Shown here: positions 44,189-55,980 of the stretch, in pieces
Layout: each line of letters starts with the position of its first letter
How positions within the stretch are numbered: the stretch's first letter is position 1
NCBI GenBank assembly: GCA_023374045.1
Contig: CM041777.1
Location: 484,507,594 to 484,571,593 of the forward strand
Length of the DNA: 64,000 bases
Direction of reading: 5' to 3'
DNA from: Limonium bicolor
Lineage: Eukaryota > Streptophyta > Magnoliopsida > Caryophyllales > Plumbaginaceae
Made by a program: the position numbers and the translations under genes
The notes under the pieces: generated by a model
Databases searched by the model: none
The model's input: the letters and a program-made list of their open reading frames with translations, nothing else
Told to the model about the DNA's origin: nothing

Positions 44189-44442
44189 TGTTGGAAAAAA
44201 CAGAGAGTAAAATTGATGAGATATATTTCACTATGTGAAATGAGTGAATACAAAGGGTTTAAATAGATAGTAAACTATAATTTCAGATCCTAAAAGATGG
44301 TAACTATCCAAAGTAATGCCAAAATTAAGGCAACTAATAGACCCACTATCTCCACTAATCCCACTAATACTAACCACTTTAAAACAATAAATAAAACTCA
44401 TAATCTAATAAATGTGTAAAACTTTGAATAATTCATTTAACA
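44189..44442 (-). repeat. Copia left LTR (3' LTR of the minus-strand element)
   Basis: 254 bp, TG to CA. It is followed on its inner side by CACCACCCCTTGATTC, whose complement holds AAGGGGTGGTG, a polypurine tract for the minus-strand element. It differs from the right LTR mainly by one-base indels in A and T runs. Confidence 0.9.
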
Positions 44443-44490
44443 CCACCCCTTGATTCAAAGTTACAAACTCCCAATTGTGATCTGAAGAAA

Positions 44491-45142
44491 TCATGCTTTG
44501 CTTGTGGAAGAGCCTTCGTGAAAATGTCCGCCGTTTGTTGATTTGTGCCACAGAACTTCAGAGATATTTTTTCCATCGGCAACCAGATTTTGAATGAAAT
44601 GATGTTGAACATCTATATGCTTGGTCCGAGCATGAAACGCTGGATTTTTAGCCATAGCAATGGCTGACCTGTTATCACAAAACATCAGTAGCTTCAGTCT
44701 GCTCAAAATGAAAGTCAACAAGAAGTTTTCGCAACCATAGGGTCTGTCGGGCAGCAGCACTTGCTGCTACATATTCAGCCTCTGAAGATGATAAAGCCAC
44801 TGTTTCTTGCTTATTTGAACTCCATGTTACAGCACCAGAGCCAAAACTGAACACATTACCAGATGTGCTTCTTCTATCATCTACACAACCAGCCCAATCA
44901 CTATCAGTGAAGCCATTCAATTTGAAATTCGCAGTTCTAGAGTACCATATTCCAAAATCTGCAGTTCCTGCAATATACCGCATAATCCTTTTGGCTGCTC
45001 CAAAGTGTTGCTTTGTTGGATTATGCATAAATCTAGAAACCATGCTAACTGCAAAAGCAATATCAGGCCTGGTGTGTGTGAGGTAATTCAAACCTCCAAC
45101 CAGACTTCTATATAGTCTTGGATCAAGCCTTTTCAGTCCCAT
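44491..45142 (-). pseudogene. Copia RNase H region
   Basis: The minus-strand frame from 45142 begins MGLKRLDPRLYRSLVGGLNY and contains THTRPDIAFAVSMVSRFM, DSDWAGCVDDRRSTSG (catalytic Asp) and SSSEAEYVAASAAARQ (Glu). After a frame change near 44690 comes FCDNRSAIAMAKNPAFH with ARTKHIDVQHHF (Asp, His). It digests the RNA of the hybrid. It directly follows RT. The shifts are single-base. Confidence 0.88.
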
Positions 45143-46060
45143 CTACATGCTGTAGTTTCTCATTAGCATTCATTGTGTGGCTGCCACTTCGCTGTTGCAC
45201 ATATTGAACCTTTTCAAAAGATCTTCAGCATATTTTTTCTAACATACAAAGATGCCATCATTGACCTGCTTAACTTCAAGACCCAGAAAATATTGCAGCA
45301 AGCCAAGGTCTGTCATCTCAAAAGTGTTCATCATACAAGACTTAAAGTCATCAATTAAACACTTAGATGACCCCATATAGATTATATCATCAACATAAAG
45401 ACAGACCACCAAAAAATCATTACCATTCCGCTTGAGATAGAGTGTAGGTTCATTTTCACTTCGTATAAATCCACTCATCAAAAAGAAGGAATCAATCTTG
45501 CTGTACCATGAACGCGGAGCTTGCTTTAGCCCATAAAGAGCCTTTTTCAGCCTATAAACTTTACCTTCACTGCCTTCAATAACAAAGCCTTCAGGTTGTG
45601 AAACATAAACCTCTTCCTCTAAATCACCGTTCAAGAAAGCTGATTTAACATCAAACTGATAAACAGGCAGCCTGAATTGAGCAGCTAAAGCTAATATGAT
45701 TCTCACAGTCTCAAATCTAGCAACGGGGGAAAATGTTTCCTCATAATCCATACCTTGTTGTTGTGAGTATCCCTTTGCAACCAGCCTTGCTTTGTGGTTT
45801 TGGACACTTCCATCTGGATTGTATTTTGTTTTGTAGACCCACTTGAGACCAATCACATTTTTTCCCTCTGGCAGATCAACTAATTCCCAAGTATTGTTTT
45901 TTCGCAATAGCAAGCAGCTCTACATTCATTGCATCTTGCCAAACCTGATTTACAGCAGCATCCTCATAATAAATTGGGTCAGAAACAATTAAAGCAAAGC
46001 TGCAAGTTTCAAGTATTTCATTCATAAGAACGATATCTTAAAGGAGGTGACTCTGGTGAA
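45143..46060 (-). pseudogene. Copia reverse transcriptase
   Basis: The minus-strand frame from 45913 reads NNTWELVDLPEGKNVIGLKW, then KARLVAKGYSQQQGMDYEET, PVYQFDVKSAFLNGDLEEEV (catalytic Asp), LYGLKQAPRSWYSKI and CLYVDDIIYMGSS (YVDD active site). A TAG at 45239 interrupts it before KKYAEDLLKRFN. Upstream (45914-46060) the protein continues with ILETCSFALIVSDPIYYEDAA; this last part is duplicated in inverted orientation at 60865-60974. It belongs to Ty1/copia by sequence and by the order of domains. Confidence 0.9.
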
Positions 46061-46095
46061 GCAACGTTCGTGTATACTCACCGCAGAATACCAGT

Positions 46096-46569
46096 ATGTC
46101 TGCGAATGGTTCTACTCAACCCCACCTGCCTATTTTCAAAGGCAAAAACTACCATCTTTGGAGTTTGAAGATGAAAACTTTACTCAGGTCTCATGAGTTG
46201 TGGGATCTAGTTGAGAACGGGTTTGACGAACAAGGACGGGAGAATCGAGTCAGAGAAAGTCAGAAGAAAGACGCCAAAGCACTCTTCTTCATTCAGCAGT
46301 CTCTTGATGATGAGTTATTTCCTCGCATTGCAGCAGCATCGACTTCGAAGGAAGCTTGGGATATTCTACAGAAAGAATTCATGGGCGATAAGAAGGTAAT
46401 TACTGTAAAATTACAGACCTTGCGTCGTGAATTTGAAACATTGGTTATGAAAGAAACGGAAGCTGCGCAAGATTATTTATCACGTGTATCTGCTGTTGTA
46501 AATCAAATGCGTACATTTGGTGAAGTGATAAGTGAAGAAACTTTGTCAGCAAAGTATTGCGGAGTTTGA
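46096..46569 (+). CDS. Copia gag (capsid), inverted copy
   Basis: The plus-strand frame begins [20 protein letters not shown] and contains [60 protein letters not shown] and [14 protein letters not shown]: the UBN2-type copia gag. The frame ends early at 46569 by a shift; the next helix ([20 protein letters not shown]) follows in another frame. The ATG is preceded by the same leader as in the inverted right copy at 61204. It lies head to head with RT at 46060, which cannot be original. Confidence 0.85.
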   Translation: MSANGSTQPHLPIFKGKNYHLWSLKMKTLLRSHELWDLVENGFDEQGRENRVRESQKKDAKALFFIQQSLDDELFPRIAAASTSKEAWDILQKEFMGDKKVITVKLQTLRREFETLVMKETEAAQDYLSRVSAVVNQMRTFGEVISEETLSAKYCGV

Positions 46570-47350
46570 GTAGTAAGTATGATTATGTTGTTGCGGCCAT
46601 TGAGGAGTCAAAAGATCTATCTGATTATTGTTTTGATGAACTAATGAGTTCTTTGGTAGCCCATGAAGATAGATTGAACAAAACAGTGGAAAAAATGTAG
46701 AGAAAGCTGCGGAGAAAGCCTTTCAAGTGAAAGGAGAATCCTCTCAAACCGGAACCTACAACAACGTGGGGGATATCGAGGCCGTGGCCGAGGTCGTGGT
46801 AACCACAGAGGGTGGTGGTCGTGCTGGCGAACAGCACCACAAAAGTTCAATACAGTGTCGATATTGCAAAAAATGGGGCCACAAAGAAGCTGTATGCTGG
46901 GAGAAGGAAAAGAATGAGAAGAAGGAGGCCAATTTCATCAGCAACTTTCAAGAAGAGGGAAAGCTGTTTATGACATATTCCGCTGCCAACAATGATGTTG
47001 ATAATGTTTGGTTATAGACAGCGCTTGCACCAACCCATGACGGTCGTCAATCCTGGTTTTCTGATCTTGATGAAAGCAAAAAGGGTGAGGTTCGACTTGG
47101 TGATAACAAGCAGTCCAAGTAAATGGGAAAGGTACAATTGAAGTTTCCAACTGCACAAGGTTAAAACTAGATCAACTTCGATGTCAGTTTTTTGCCTAAT
47201 CTTAGCTCAATAATTTGTTAAGTTTGGGGCAGCTTATGGCTTCTGGATTTCACTCTTAGTTTGATATGGTGCTTGTGTTATTCATGATAGAATCTGGTCA
47301 AGTTGTTGTCAAGTTCCAATGACACAAATCATATGTTTCCTCTTGATGTC
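46570..47350 (+). pseudogene. Copia gag zinc knuckle, protease and pre-integrase part
   Basis: A zinc knuckle (CRYCKKWGHKEAVCWEKEK, pattern CX2CX4HX4C) is at about 46855. The protease region is near 47010-47060 with the D-S-A/CTNHM-type words broken by a stop at 47016. Later pieces (VRLGDNKQSK, SGQVVVK) are copia words. The coding sequence is interrupted at 47350 by element B and resumes at 59790 with GHLHLNVYSC-like words of the pre-integrase domain. Confidence 0.75.
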
Positions 47351-48727
47351 TGATAAGTGGTGAAATAATGCTCTCTCAAGATCTTTATTCGTCGTCATTT
47401 TATTTGGCGCATGACTTATTTCACCACTTTATGGAGTATTTGTGTGTTTTTTTAGTGATCTTACACTTTTGGCTTGTTTAAATAGGTAAATACTCTTTGG
47501 AGTACATTTTGAGAGCTTTATATGAGAAAGCATCAATGTTCGAGCACCTCGGGAAGGATGCCTAGCCAACGGGAAGCATCGGGAGAGTTCCGGCACAGAA
47601 AAAATGACATTCTGGGGCCGACCGAACTTGCGACCGGACTTGCAAGTTCGGTCGGGCTCTGTTCAGGCCGTCCCCAAACTCACTGGAATCGACCGAACTT
47701 GCGACCGGACTTGCAAGTTCGGTCGAGCTTTAAAACCCGTCACGTGCTGCGCTTAAAAGAGTCCGACCGAACTTGCGACCGGACTTGCAAGTTCGGTCGG
47801 ACGCGAATTTTTGCCCAGATTTGCGTTTTCAAGAGCTGATTTTTGGGGCTTCCTTCCTCATTATCCACACACACGACTACAACCCTAAAGAGAGGAGAAA
47901 GAACGTGAAAGAAGAGAAGAAGAAGAGGAAGAGAAGAAGAAGAGAAGAAGGAAGAACTCACCTTCTCCAAAGCTTCCAAGCTTCAACAATGGCTTCTTCT
48001 TACTCTTTTCTAGTTTTTCCTTCCCCTATGTTTGAGTAGTACCCCATTGTGCTTTGGGATGGGTCTTTGAACCCAAACCCTAGATTTTGCTTGTGAATCT
48101 TTATTATGCCTTAATATAGTTGTTTCTCTCTCAATTATCTTTCAATGTCCTCAAATTGATCTCTTGAGTGCATTTGTGGTGAACCCAAACTACAATTTGG
48201 TTTTGAGTTAGGGTTTGTGACCAAATTGAGAGAGAACTCTTGATTTATGCTTCTAGGATTAGTGAGCATAATTTGGAGCTTTGTTCTAGAACTTGCTTAG
48301 TGCTGCTTAGTGAGTTTAGTCCTAATTGATTTTGAAGGCTAAAATTAACTAAGTAAGAATTAACTCATCTTGGGTTTAGAGAGTTATTATTTTTGTTCTA
48401 GAAAGACAACTATGGCATAAGAAGAGTTGCTAGCATATCTAGGTAGTTTGGGGGATTGCCAAATTCCCAAAGTACTTCTCCATCCAATCCATTAACTTAT
48501 CACCTTTAGTTTATTTGTTGTTCTTGAAATTACTCAACCAACACAATCAAGCTTGCCACCGGCTAAACCCCATTTTACTGCTTACATTACAACTACTAAA
48601 TACCGAGACTAGGAAGTTAGGACCAATTTCCTTGTGGATACGACACTTGTTGTACTACACCGATTAGGTGCACTTGCCTACTCCTTGCATATACTTGTAT
48701 ACTTTGTTATATAGTTTTTGCTCAACA
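47351..48727 (+). repeat. Element B 5' LTR
   Basis: 1,377 bp. A TATA-like word TTTATATGAG stands at 47518, followed about 100 bp later by the hairpin array (47620-47798) and then by a GA-rich tract and a leader. Identical by eye to 58398-59777 except for indels in short runs and a GAA tract. Confidence 0.93.
47620..47798 (+). repeat. Hairpin array in B 5' LTR
   Basis: Three units at 47620-47653, 47691-47724 and 47765-47798. Each has perfect 12-base arms GACCGAACTTGC and GCAAGTTCGGTC around the 10-base loop GACCGGACTT. Period 71-74 bases. Spacers are not conserved. The same units occur in the 3' LTR and internally at 54709-54955. Confidence 0.92.
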
Positions 48728-48733
48728 AGTTTT

Positions 48734-48751
48734 TGGCGCCGTTGCCGGGGA
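48734..48751 (+). promoter_or_regulatory. Element B primer-binding site (tRNA-Asp)
   Basis: TGGCGCCGTTGCCGGGGA, six bases after the LTR end, the exact complement expected of a plant tRNA-Asp 3' end including CCA. It supports the Athila assignment. Confidence 0.9.
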
Positions 48752-48936
48752 AATTGATTCCATCAATTTCCCTAGTTCCGGTATTTCTAGTTTCTGTTTG
48801 AAGTTTAGTGTTCTGTTTTCTTTGATTGTGTTTTCGTTTTTGTTGATATATCCTATCCTTGTTTATATTTTCTTTTACTAAGTTGTAGTGCTGGTTTTTC
48901 TTGTGATTGCTTAGGTACCTTGTGCTTCCTCTGTGT

Positions 48937-50485
48937 ATGCCAAACACTCGGTCTAGTAGCTCCCCGCTAGCTAGTCCGAGATCCGAACTTGAGCGCACTC
49001 TTAGACGACGCATAAGAGGTTTACACATGGCGGATGATAACCCAGAAATCATGAATAATGGGCAGCAGCAACACCGAGCCCTCTCAGATTACCACCAGCC
49101 GGATACCGAAGGGAGGCCTTCGGCCATAGTCCTACCGGTGTTGACGCCTCAAGAGGCCGGGCAGTGGGTATTCAAGACTCACTACATCACTGCTGTTCGG
49201 GACTTAGGGAAATTCAGTGGAGCAAATCCTGATGATGCTCCGAACCACCTGAGTCTCTTCCTTGATTTCTGCAATTCCTTCGGGAAAGACGGTAACGTGA
49301 AGGAGAGAATCCGGTTGCAGCTTTTCCCCCATTCCTTATCCGACTCCGCATCAAGATGGTTTAGAAGTTTACCGTCTCAATCAATCCAAACATGGGTACA
49401 AATGGCCCAAAAGTTCCTTGCCAAGTATTACCCGACTAGTAGGACGAGGCAACTGATTGGAGAGATCAATACATTCAGCCAAGAGCCCGGAGAAACCTTG
49501 TACGATGCATGGGACCGGTTCAAGGAGATGTTGATGAACTGCTCCCATCATGGGTTGGATGATCAATCGTTATGCCTGTCTTTCTTTAATGGGCTTGACG
49601 ATGCTAACCGGTTGCTTGTGAACTCATCTGCGGGAGGTAGTTTCATGACCAAGTCCCCTGAAGAAGGAATGGCACTTCTTGAGACAATGACTAGCAACAC
49701 GAGGCAATGGGCCAGAAGTAAGGGAAGAACTCCAAGAGCGGCCGGTCTACTTCATGTTGAACCATCCGACCATCTTTCCGCCCAAATATCCTCACTCACA
49801 AAGATGGTGGAGAAGCTTGCTACAGCCCAGAAAGAGAATGCAAAATCTGTAGCTTCATCATCTTCTACTTCAGCCACAGAGGGGTGTGCTATATGTGCGG
49901 GTCCCCATGAGACCCATTTTTGTGAAGGAAAAAGTCACATCGAGGGACAAGAAGATGTCAACTTTGTTAGCAACCGCCCCAACTACAACTATAACAACAA
50001 CAATGCCCCATGGAGAAATCATCCTAATTTCTCATGGAGGAACAACGATCCCACCCAAGGAGGACCGAGTAATATTTCCAACAACTCGATGGGTTATAAA
50101 CCTCAAGGGCCACCACAAGCAAACAATTCTCAAATGGGGTATAGACCTCAAGGTGGCCCGCCAGGATTCAGACCACAACAACAGCAACAACCACAACAAC
50201 AACAACAGCAAGCAACAACCATCATCCTCCTCCTCTTCTGATGGTAACTTGGCTAGAATGGAAGCCATGATGCAAAACATGCAAAATATGACGATGAACT
50301 TCATGACTTCCGCTCAAACTAAGTTCACCGAGCAGGAGGCCTGCAATGCCAACCAGATGACATTTAACCAGAGCCTTAAAACTCAACTCGATCAAATCTC
50401 TGAACAACTTGCTCAGAGACAGCCTGGCGCCCTACCAAGTAAAACAAATCCTAACCCAAGGACCAAGCTAAGGCGGTTACTTTGA
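48937..50485 (+). CDS. Element B gag (capsid-like)
   Basis: The ATG at 48937 begins MPNTRSSSSPLASPRSE. Core: GQWVFKTHYI, FCNSFGKDGNVKERIRLQLF, DSASRWFRSLPSQSIQTWVQ, KFLAKYYPTSRTRQLIGEI and GETLYDAWDRFKEMLMNCSH, the retrotransposon gag domain. A single CAICAGPHETHFC motif (near 49890) is a possible degenerate zinc knuckle. Then come Asn/Gln-rich segments and a polyGln tract (CAA repeats, 50180-50215), where the frame slips. The tail NLARMEAMMQNMQNMTMNF continues in the next frame to 50485. It assembles particles and binds element RNA. Confidence 0.87.
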
Positions 50486-51560
50486 GAAGCGGTAGGCTCC
50501 TAGATGAACCCTCTCCCCAAGATGAAGTTGATGACCAGGAGAAGCAAAATCAAGAAATCAAAAAGAAGACCGAGAGATACCTGAGGAAGTTCAATCTCCA
50601 CAGGAAAATATTTCCAAGGAGAAGAAGTCTCCTGAATTACCTATCTCTCCCACTCTTGCTAAACATCTCCCTCCACTTCCTTTCCCGAATAGGCTCAAAG
50701 AAAAGAATCTAGATGAGCAATTTGGGAAGTTTTTAAGTATTTTTAAGAAATTGACAATTAACATTTCTTTTGCTGATGCTTTGAAACAGATGCCCATCTA
50801 TGCAAAGTTCATGAAGGACATTCTCACCAACAAGAGATCTTTGCTAGAATCTGAAACGGTGCATCTCACCGATGAAATTTCAGCGGTCCTACTAAGGCAC
50901 CCTCCTCCAAACTTGGGGACCCTGGTTTGCCTATCATCCCTTGTTCTATTGGTGATTTTAATTGCGGTAGTGGTCTATGTGATTTAGGAGCTAGTATAAA
51001 TCTCATGCCACTCTCAACTTTTAATAAACTTGGGATTGGTGAGTGCATTCCTACTACTGTGCAATTACAACTTGCTGACAGGTCTCTAGTGCTTCCGAAA
51101 GAAAAGTTGAAGATTTGGTTGTGACTGTGGGAACCTTTGTTTTCCCCGCTGATTTCATAGTGATTGATATGGAAGAAGATGTTAAGGTCCCTTTGATTTT
51201 GGGCCGTCCGTTTTTAAGAACGGCCAGGACCTTAATAGATGTGGAAAAAGGGAAGATTATTCTGCGTCTTCATGATGAAAAGATTGAGTTTGACATGTCT
51301 AAGATAGTGAAAAGACCTGCGCATGCAGAAGCTATTTTTGCAATAGATGTTGTTGACTCCATTTTGCAAAATAATCCACCCCCTCACTCTAATTATGATG
51401 CTTTGAGTTTTGCTTTGCTTGAGTCTGATGATGAACAGGAAATGGATCCGGAGGTGAATGAAATGATAGCTGCTTTGGATAGAGCCCCAAGATACTTCAG
51501 AACGCATTACCCACCACCGGAACCATTGGAGAGAAGCGAGCAAAGAATACCTCCTTCAGT
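50486..51560 (+). pseudogene. Element B aspartic protease region
   Basis: Words in order: LKEKNLDEQFGKFLSIF near 50695, DALKQMPIYAKFMKDILTNK near 50775, CDLGASINLMPLSTF near 50980 (active-site neighbourhood), LADRSLVLPKEK near 51075, VGTFVFPADFIVIDMEEDV near 51125 and LILGRPFLRTARTLIDV near 51195. Shifts near 50740, 50925 and 51110. From 51115 the frame is open without break through into RT. The protease would cleave the Gag-Pol polyprotein. Confidence 0.85.
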
Positions 51561-52640
51561 AGAGAAGCCTCCCACTGTGGAGATGAAACTTCTACCTTCT
51601 CATTTAAAATATGTTTATCTGACTGAACCTTGTGATCTACCTGTCATTATCTCCTCCTCCCTCACAGGTGCACAAGAGGACAGTCTGCTGAAGGTGCTTC
51701 GAAACCACAAGAGGGCAATTGGTTGGTCAATCTCCGATATAAAGGGTATCAATCCCCATTTTTGCACTCATCGAATCTTTATGGAGGATAACTACAGGCC
51801 ACTTGTTCAACCTCAAAGGCGGCTCAACCCGATTATGAAGGAAGTGGTTAAAAAAGAGGTCCTAAAGTTACTTGACTCAGGGATTATCTACCCCATATCC
51901 GATAGTCCATGGGTGAGCCCGACCCAGGTGGTGCCAAAGAAAGGAGGAATCACGGTGGTCTCGAATGAAAAGGGGGAGCTGATTCCCCAAAGAACAACAA
52001 CCGGTTGGAGAGTGTGCATCGACTACCGGAAGTTGAACACGGCTACCCGAAAAGATCACTTCCCCTTGCCCTTCATTGACCAAATGCTAGAGAGGTTAGC
52101 CGGGCAAGACTTTTATTGCTTTCTTGATGGCTACTCGGGGTACTTCCAGATCCCCATAGCCCCTGAAGATCAAGAGAAGACCACCTTCACATGCCCTTAT
52201 GGAACATTTGCTTATAGAAGAATGCCATTCGGATTATGCAATGCTCCAGCAACGTTCCAAAGATGTATGATGGCCATCTTCTCCAACTTTATCGAAAAAG
52301 CATGGAAGTTTTCATGGACGATTTCTCAGTCTTTGGGCTCAACTTCGACTGTTGCCTAGAGAATTTGGACGCCATTCTCTCCCGATGTGAGGAAACCAAT
52401 CTAGTACTCAATTGGGAGAATGCCATTTCATGGTGAGAGAAGGGATCGTCCTCGGGCACCAAATCTCCTCCAATGGAATTGAAGTTGACCGGGCCAAGGT
52501 CGAAGTCATCGAAAAGCTACCACCACCCACCTCAGTTAGAGACATTAGAAGCTTTCTTGGCCATGCCGGGTTCTACAGAAGGTTCATCAAGGATTTTTCA
52601 AAATATCGAAACCTCTGTGTGACCTATTAGCCAAAGAGGC
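51561..52640 (+). pseudogene. Element B reverse transcriptase
   Basis: RT words: HRIFMEDNYRPLVQPQRRLN near 51770, SPWVSPTQVVPKKGG near 51905, VCIDYRKLNTATRKDHFPLP near 52015, YCFLDGYSGYFQIPIAPEDQ near 52115 (first Asp), FAYRRMPFGLCNAPATFQRC near 52210, and VFMDDFSVFG near 52310 (Asp pair, in a shifted frame). GHQISSNGIEVDRAKVEVI and DIRSFLGHAGFYRRFIKDFS follow. The frame moves near 52300, 52425 and 52610. All catalytic motifs are intact. Confidence 0.9.
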
Positions 52641-53267
52641 AAAATTTGATTTCAATGAAGACTGTATGAAATCTTTCAACACTCTCAAGGAGTGCCTCTC
52701 ATCTCGCCCCCGATAGTTGTGTCACCAGACTGGAGCCTTCCATTTGAAATAATGTGTGACGCAAGCGACTATGCAGTGGGGGCAGCCCTATGTCAAAAAA
52801 GGGAGAAGATTCTAAGAACTATCTACTATGCGAGCAAGACACTCAATGACGCTCAGAAAAACTATGCCACAACCGAGAAGGAGCTCCTCGCTGTTGTCTT
52901 TGCATTAGATAAGTTCCGCTCTTACCTCTTGGGCAGTAAGGTGATTGTGCATACGGACCACTCCGCCTTAAAATATTTGTTTGCTAAGGAGGACGCCAAG
53001 CCGAGGTTGTTGAGATGGATTTTGTTGCTGCAAGAGTTTGAAATCGAAATCCGAGATAAACCGGGTGTGCAGAATGTGGTGGCCGACCACCTCTCTCGCA
53101 TGGAAGTGCCTGATGAAGGTGTGCCTATAAACGAGTTCTTTCCAGATGAGACTGTTTTTGTGATCAAGGAAGCTGATGACCCTTGGTATGCTGATCTTGC
53201 AAATTATTTAGCAAGGGGAGTGGTGCCCCATAACTTGACCTACCAGCAGAAGAAAAATTTTGGCTGA
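52641..53267 (+). CDS. Element B RNase H
   Basis: Open frame 52692-53267 with [20 protein letters not shown] (first acidic residue), [20 protein letters not shown] (Glu), and [14 protein letters not shown] (Asp), then [20 protein letters not shown]. It removes the RNA strand after first-strand synthesis. It is preceded by a one-base shift near 52690 and ends at a premature stop at 53265 where the linker to integrase begins. Confidence 0.88.
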
Positions 53268-54471
53268 CTCGAAGTACTACTTCTGGGATGATCCTCACCT
53301 CTTCAAACTTGTGCTGATGGGGTGATAAGGAGATGCGTGCCCCTGCATGAAGTGAAAGATATTCTCACCATTGCCACTCTCTTGAAGTGGGAGGGCATCA
53401 TGGACCGGCAAGGACCGCAACAAAAGTTTTACAAGCCGGTTTCTTCTGGAAGTCCTTACACAAAGATTGTCATGCTTTTGTTGCCTCCTGTGACCGCTGT
53501 CAAATGATGGGTAACATTTCCCGAAAACATGAAATGCCTCTTAATGTGATGCTAGAGGTTGAACCATTTGACTTGTGGGGAATAGACTTCATGGGACCCT
53601 TCCCTTCCTCCTGCTCCAATCTCTTTATCCTCGTAGCTGTGGATTATGTGACCAAGTGGGTGGAGGCCGTTGCCTCTCCCACAAATGATGCTAAGGTGGT
53701 GACCAAGTTCCTAAGAAAGAATATTTTACAAGGTTTGGAGTGCCAAGAGCAATCCTTAGTGATGGGGGTTCTCACTTCTGCAACAAGCAATTCGAAGCTT
53801 TGATGGAGAAGTATGGAGTGAGACATAAGGTCGCTCTACCTTACCACCCCCAAACTAATGGACAAGCCGAGGTCACTAATAGAGAGCTGAAATGGATCTT
53901 GCAGAAAACGGTAAATTCTTCAAGAAAGGATTGGTCTTTAAAGCTTGATGATGCACTATGGGCGTACCGAACAGCTTACAAGACTCCCATTGGTATGTCC
54001 CCTTACCGTCTTGTCTATGGGAAAGCTTGTCACCTACCGGTTGAACTTGCACATAAATCGTATTGGGCTGTCAAAGCGCTCAATTACCCTCAAGAGTGCT
54101 GGAGAAAAGAGAAAGTTTCAGCTGACAGAGTTAGAAGAGATCCGGGAAGAAGCCTATGAGAACAACCGGATCTACAAGGAGAAGACAAAGCGATGGCACG
54201 ATAAAATGATCCTAAAGAGAGAATTCCATGAGGGAGATCGAGTCTTACTCTACAACTCTCGGTTAAAGCTATTTCCCAGGTAAGCTCAAATCCCATTGGG
54301 CCGGGCCTTTCAATATCACTAAGGTGACTCCGTATGGTGCTGTGGAGTTAAGCAACACAAAAGGTGGAACCTTCATGGTTAATGGTTCGAGGCTCAAGCA
54401 TTACGTGGGAGGTGACATTAAACGGGTAGAAGCTCGTCCTATCTTCCTTCGGGAACCAGGTTTCATCTAAA
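53268..54471 (+). pseudogene. Element B integrase and pol C terminus
   Basis: Zinc-binding part with [13 protein letters not shown] near 53390 and [19 protein letters not shown] near 53500. Core: [18 protein letters not shown] (Asp) near 53570, [17 protein letters not shown] (Asp) near 53755, [19 protein letters not shown] (Glu) near 53855. C terminus: [19 protein letters not shown] near 54190 and SHWAGPFNITKVTPYG near 54290, with the stop at 54469. No chromodomain. Shifts lie near 53320, 53735, 54110 and 54282 (a C run). It would insert the DNA copy. Confidence 0.88.
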
Positions 54472-54480
54472 CCTTACTAT

Positions 54481-54532
54481 GGTCTAGCCAAAGACCTTAA
54501 AAAGAAAGGCGGCTTTCCGGGAGACAACCCGG
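54481..54532 (+). promoter_or_regulatory. Structured post-pol element, copy in B
   Basis: GGTC (54481-54484) pairs with GACC (54493-54496); CCGGG (54517-54521) pairs with CCCGG (54528-54532) around AGACAA. It begins about ten bases after the pol stop. Compared with A (TTGGG/CCCAA), both sides of the second stem have changed together. Confidence 0.7.
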
Positions 54533-54708
54533 ACTATTGTCACTTTTACCTCGTAGTTTTTTTTTCTCATTTGAGTTATGCTAGTTAGTTGCTCATTTTA
54601 TGCTTTGTTTAGTGCTTGTTTTGGGTGTTTTTGCGTGTTGAATCTGTTTGTGATTGTTGATAAGTGTTGTGGGCAAGAAAACAAACATTTTGGTGAAATT
54701 CTGGTCTC

Positions 54709-54955
54709 GACCGGACTTGCGACCGGACTTGCAAGGTCGGTCGAGTCCCAGATTTCAAACCCGCGAAGCTACTGACTTCGACCGAACTTGCGACCGGACT
54801 TGCAAGTTCGGTCGGAGTGAAGAATTTCAAAACCGAAACATTCTGGAACCGACCGAACTTGCGACCGGACTTGCAAGTTCGGTCGGAGTGAAAAATTCCG
54901 CAAGCCAACCCTACTGGAACCGACCGAACTTGCGACCGGACGTGCAAGTTCGGTC
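54709..54955 (+). repeat. Internal copy of the B hairpin array
   Basis: Four units begin at 54709, 54780, 54851 and 54922, exactly 71 bases apart, with the same arms GACCGAACTTGC / GCAAGTTCGGTC and loop GACCGGACTT as in the LTR (the first unit has changes in its arms). The array stands between pol and the leader of the post-pol gene. Confidence 0.92.
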
Positions 54956-55980
54956 GGGCGAAAAATTTTGAAAAAAAAAAGCCGAAAACGCGGCGTTTTC
55001 TTTCTTTCTTTCTTCTTTCTCCTTCCTCCCTTTCTTCTTCTTCCTCGCGCACCCGACATCACCACCTTCGCCATTCTCAACCTCCATCTCCCTCTCTCTC
55101 GCGCACCGCCTAGCACACCACCACCACTCCCCCTCGCCTCCGACTACCACCTCCGACGCAAGACCCCGACGTCGCGCGCCACGCAACTCCACCAGCACCG
55201 CCCTCCCACACCTAGCCCGCCCCCTCTCATTTCGAATCCCTAAACCCCAAACCGATTTTCATTTCGGTTCTAGCCCCAAATTTGTCCCCTTTTAGCCTCA
55301 TTTACTCCTTCTAAACATTAAGGTATGTAATTCAAACTTCATCTTGTCAAATTTTGAGATTTTTGAAGAAGTTACATTTTAGGCTAGGTTTAGGTCGCAC
55401 CAAACGGGGCCTTATGTGGGAATTGTGATTTTTACAAATTTGTGGATTTGGATTGTGTTGCATAATTATTTAGGGAATTTGTGTGGGTTTGGAGATTGAA
55501 AATGTTGCAATGTGGTGGTTTAAGCATGCATTTGGTCTTCATGTTTTAAATTACATAATGCTTTGTTTAGCATTATTTGCTACAAAATAAAATACATGTT
55601 ATGACTTTGTTGGCCTAGTTGGGATAATGCGTGAGCTAAATTGCATCTATATGCTTAGGGTACTGCATCATGTTGAACTTTAGAGTGGACATTTATGTGA
55701 AAATGGGCAAAATGTGGTGTTCCTTCATAAGCTTTAACCTTATTTGGATGCATTGGTTTACTGAGATGCGTGTATATCTGCGTGGCACACCTTCTGGTGA
55801 AATTGAGGAGGTTCTTCGAACCGAGGAATGATAGAAAAACAGGGGGGACTCTGGCAAAAATTTTTCCACGAAACTGTCATTTCTTTTGTTCTTAGTTGTT
55901 TTCTAACCATTTAATGTTGTTTATTTTTGTTGTTTTTGTTTTGTTTCTTTTTCTTTTTCTTTTCTTTGTTTTGCAGCAAC
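54956..55980 (+). other. Leader of the post-pol gene with a probable 5' UTR intron
   Basis: After the array comes a pyrimidine-rich leader (55000-55320). CATTAAG|GTATGTAA at 55322/55323 is a good splice donor. A long T-rich tract ending TTTGTTTTGCAG at 55976 is a good acceptor, four bases before the ATG at 55981. The predicted intron is 654 bp, AT-rich and without open frames. This suggests a separate, spliced transcript for the post-pol gene. Confidence 0.6.

Noticed and set aside
46625..46944. Minus-strand frames opposite the copia zinc knuckle
   Set aside because: The forward strand encodes the clear CX2CX4HX4C knuckle; the reverse frames are shadows.
54609..55243. Several long frames on both strands across the B internal array and leader
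   Set aside because: They follow the 71-base repeats (not a multiple of three) and a C/T-rich leader. Their translations are repeats of the hairpin words, not proteins.
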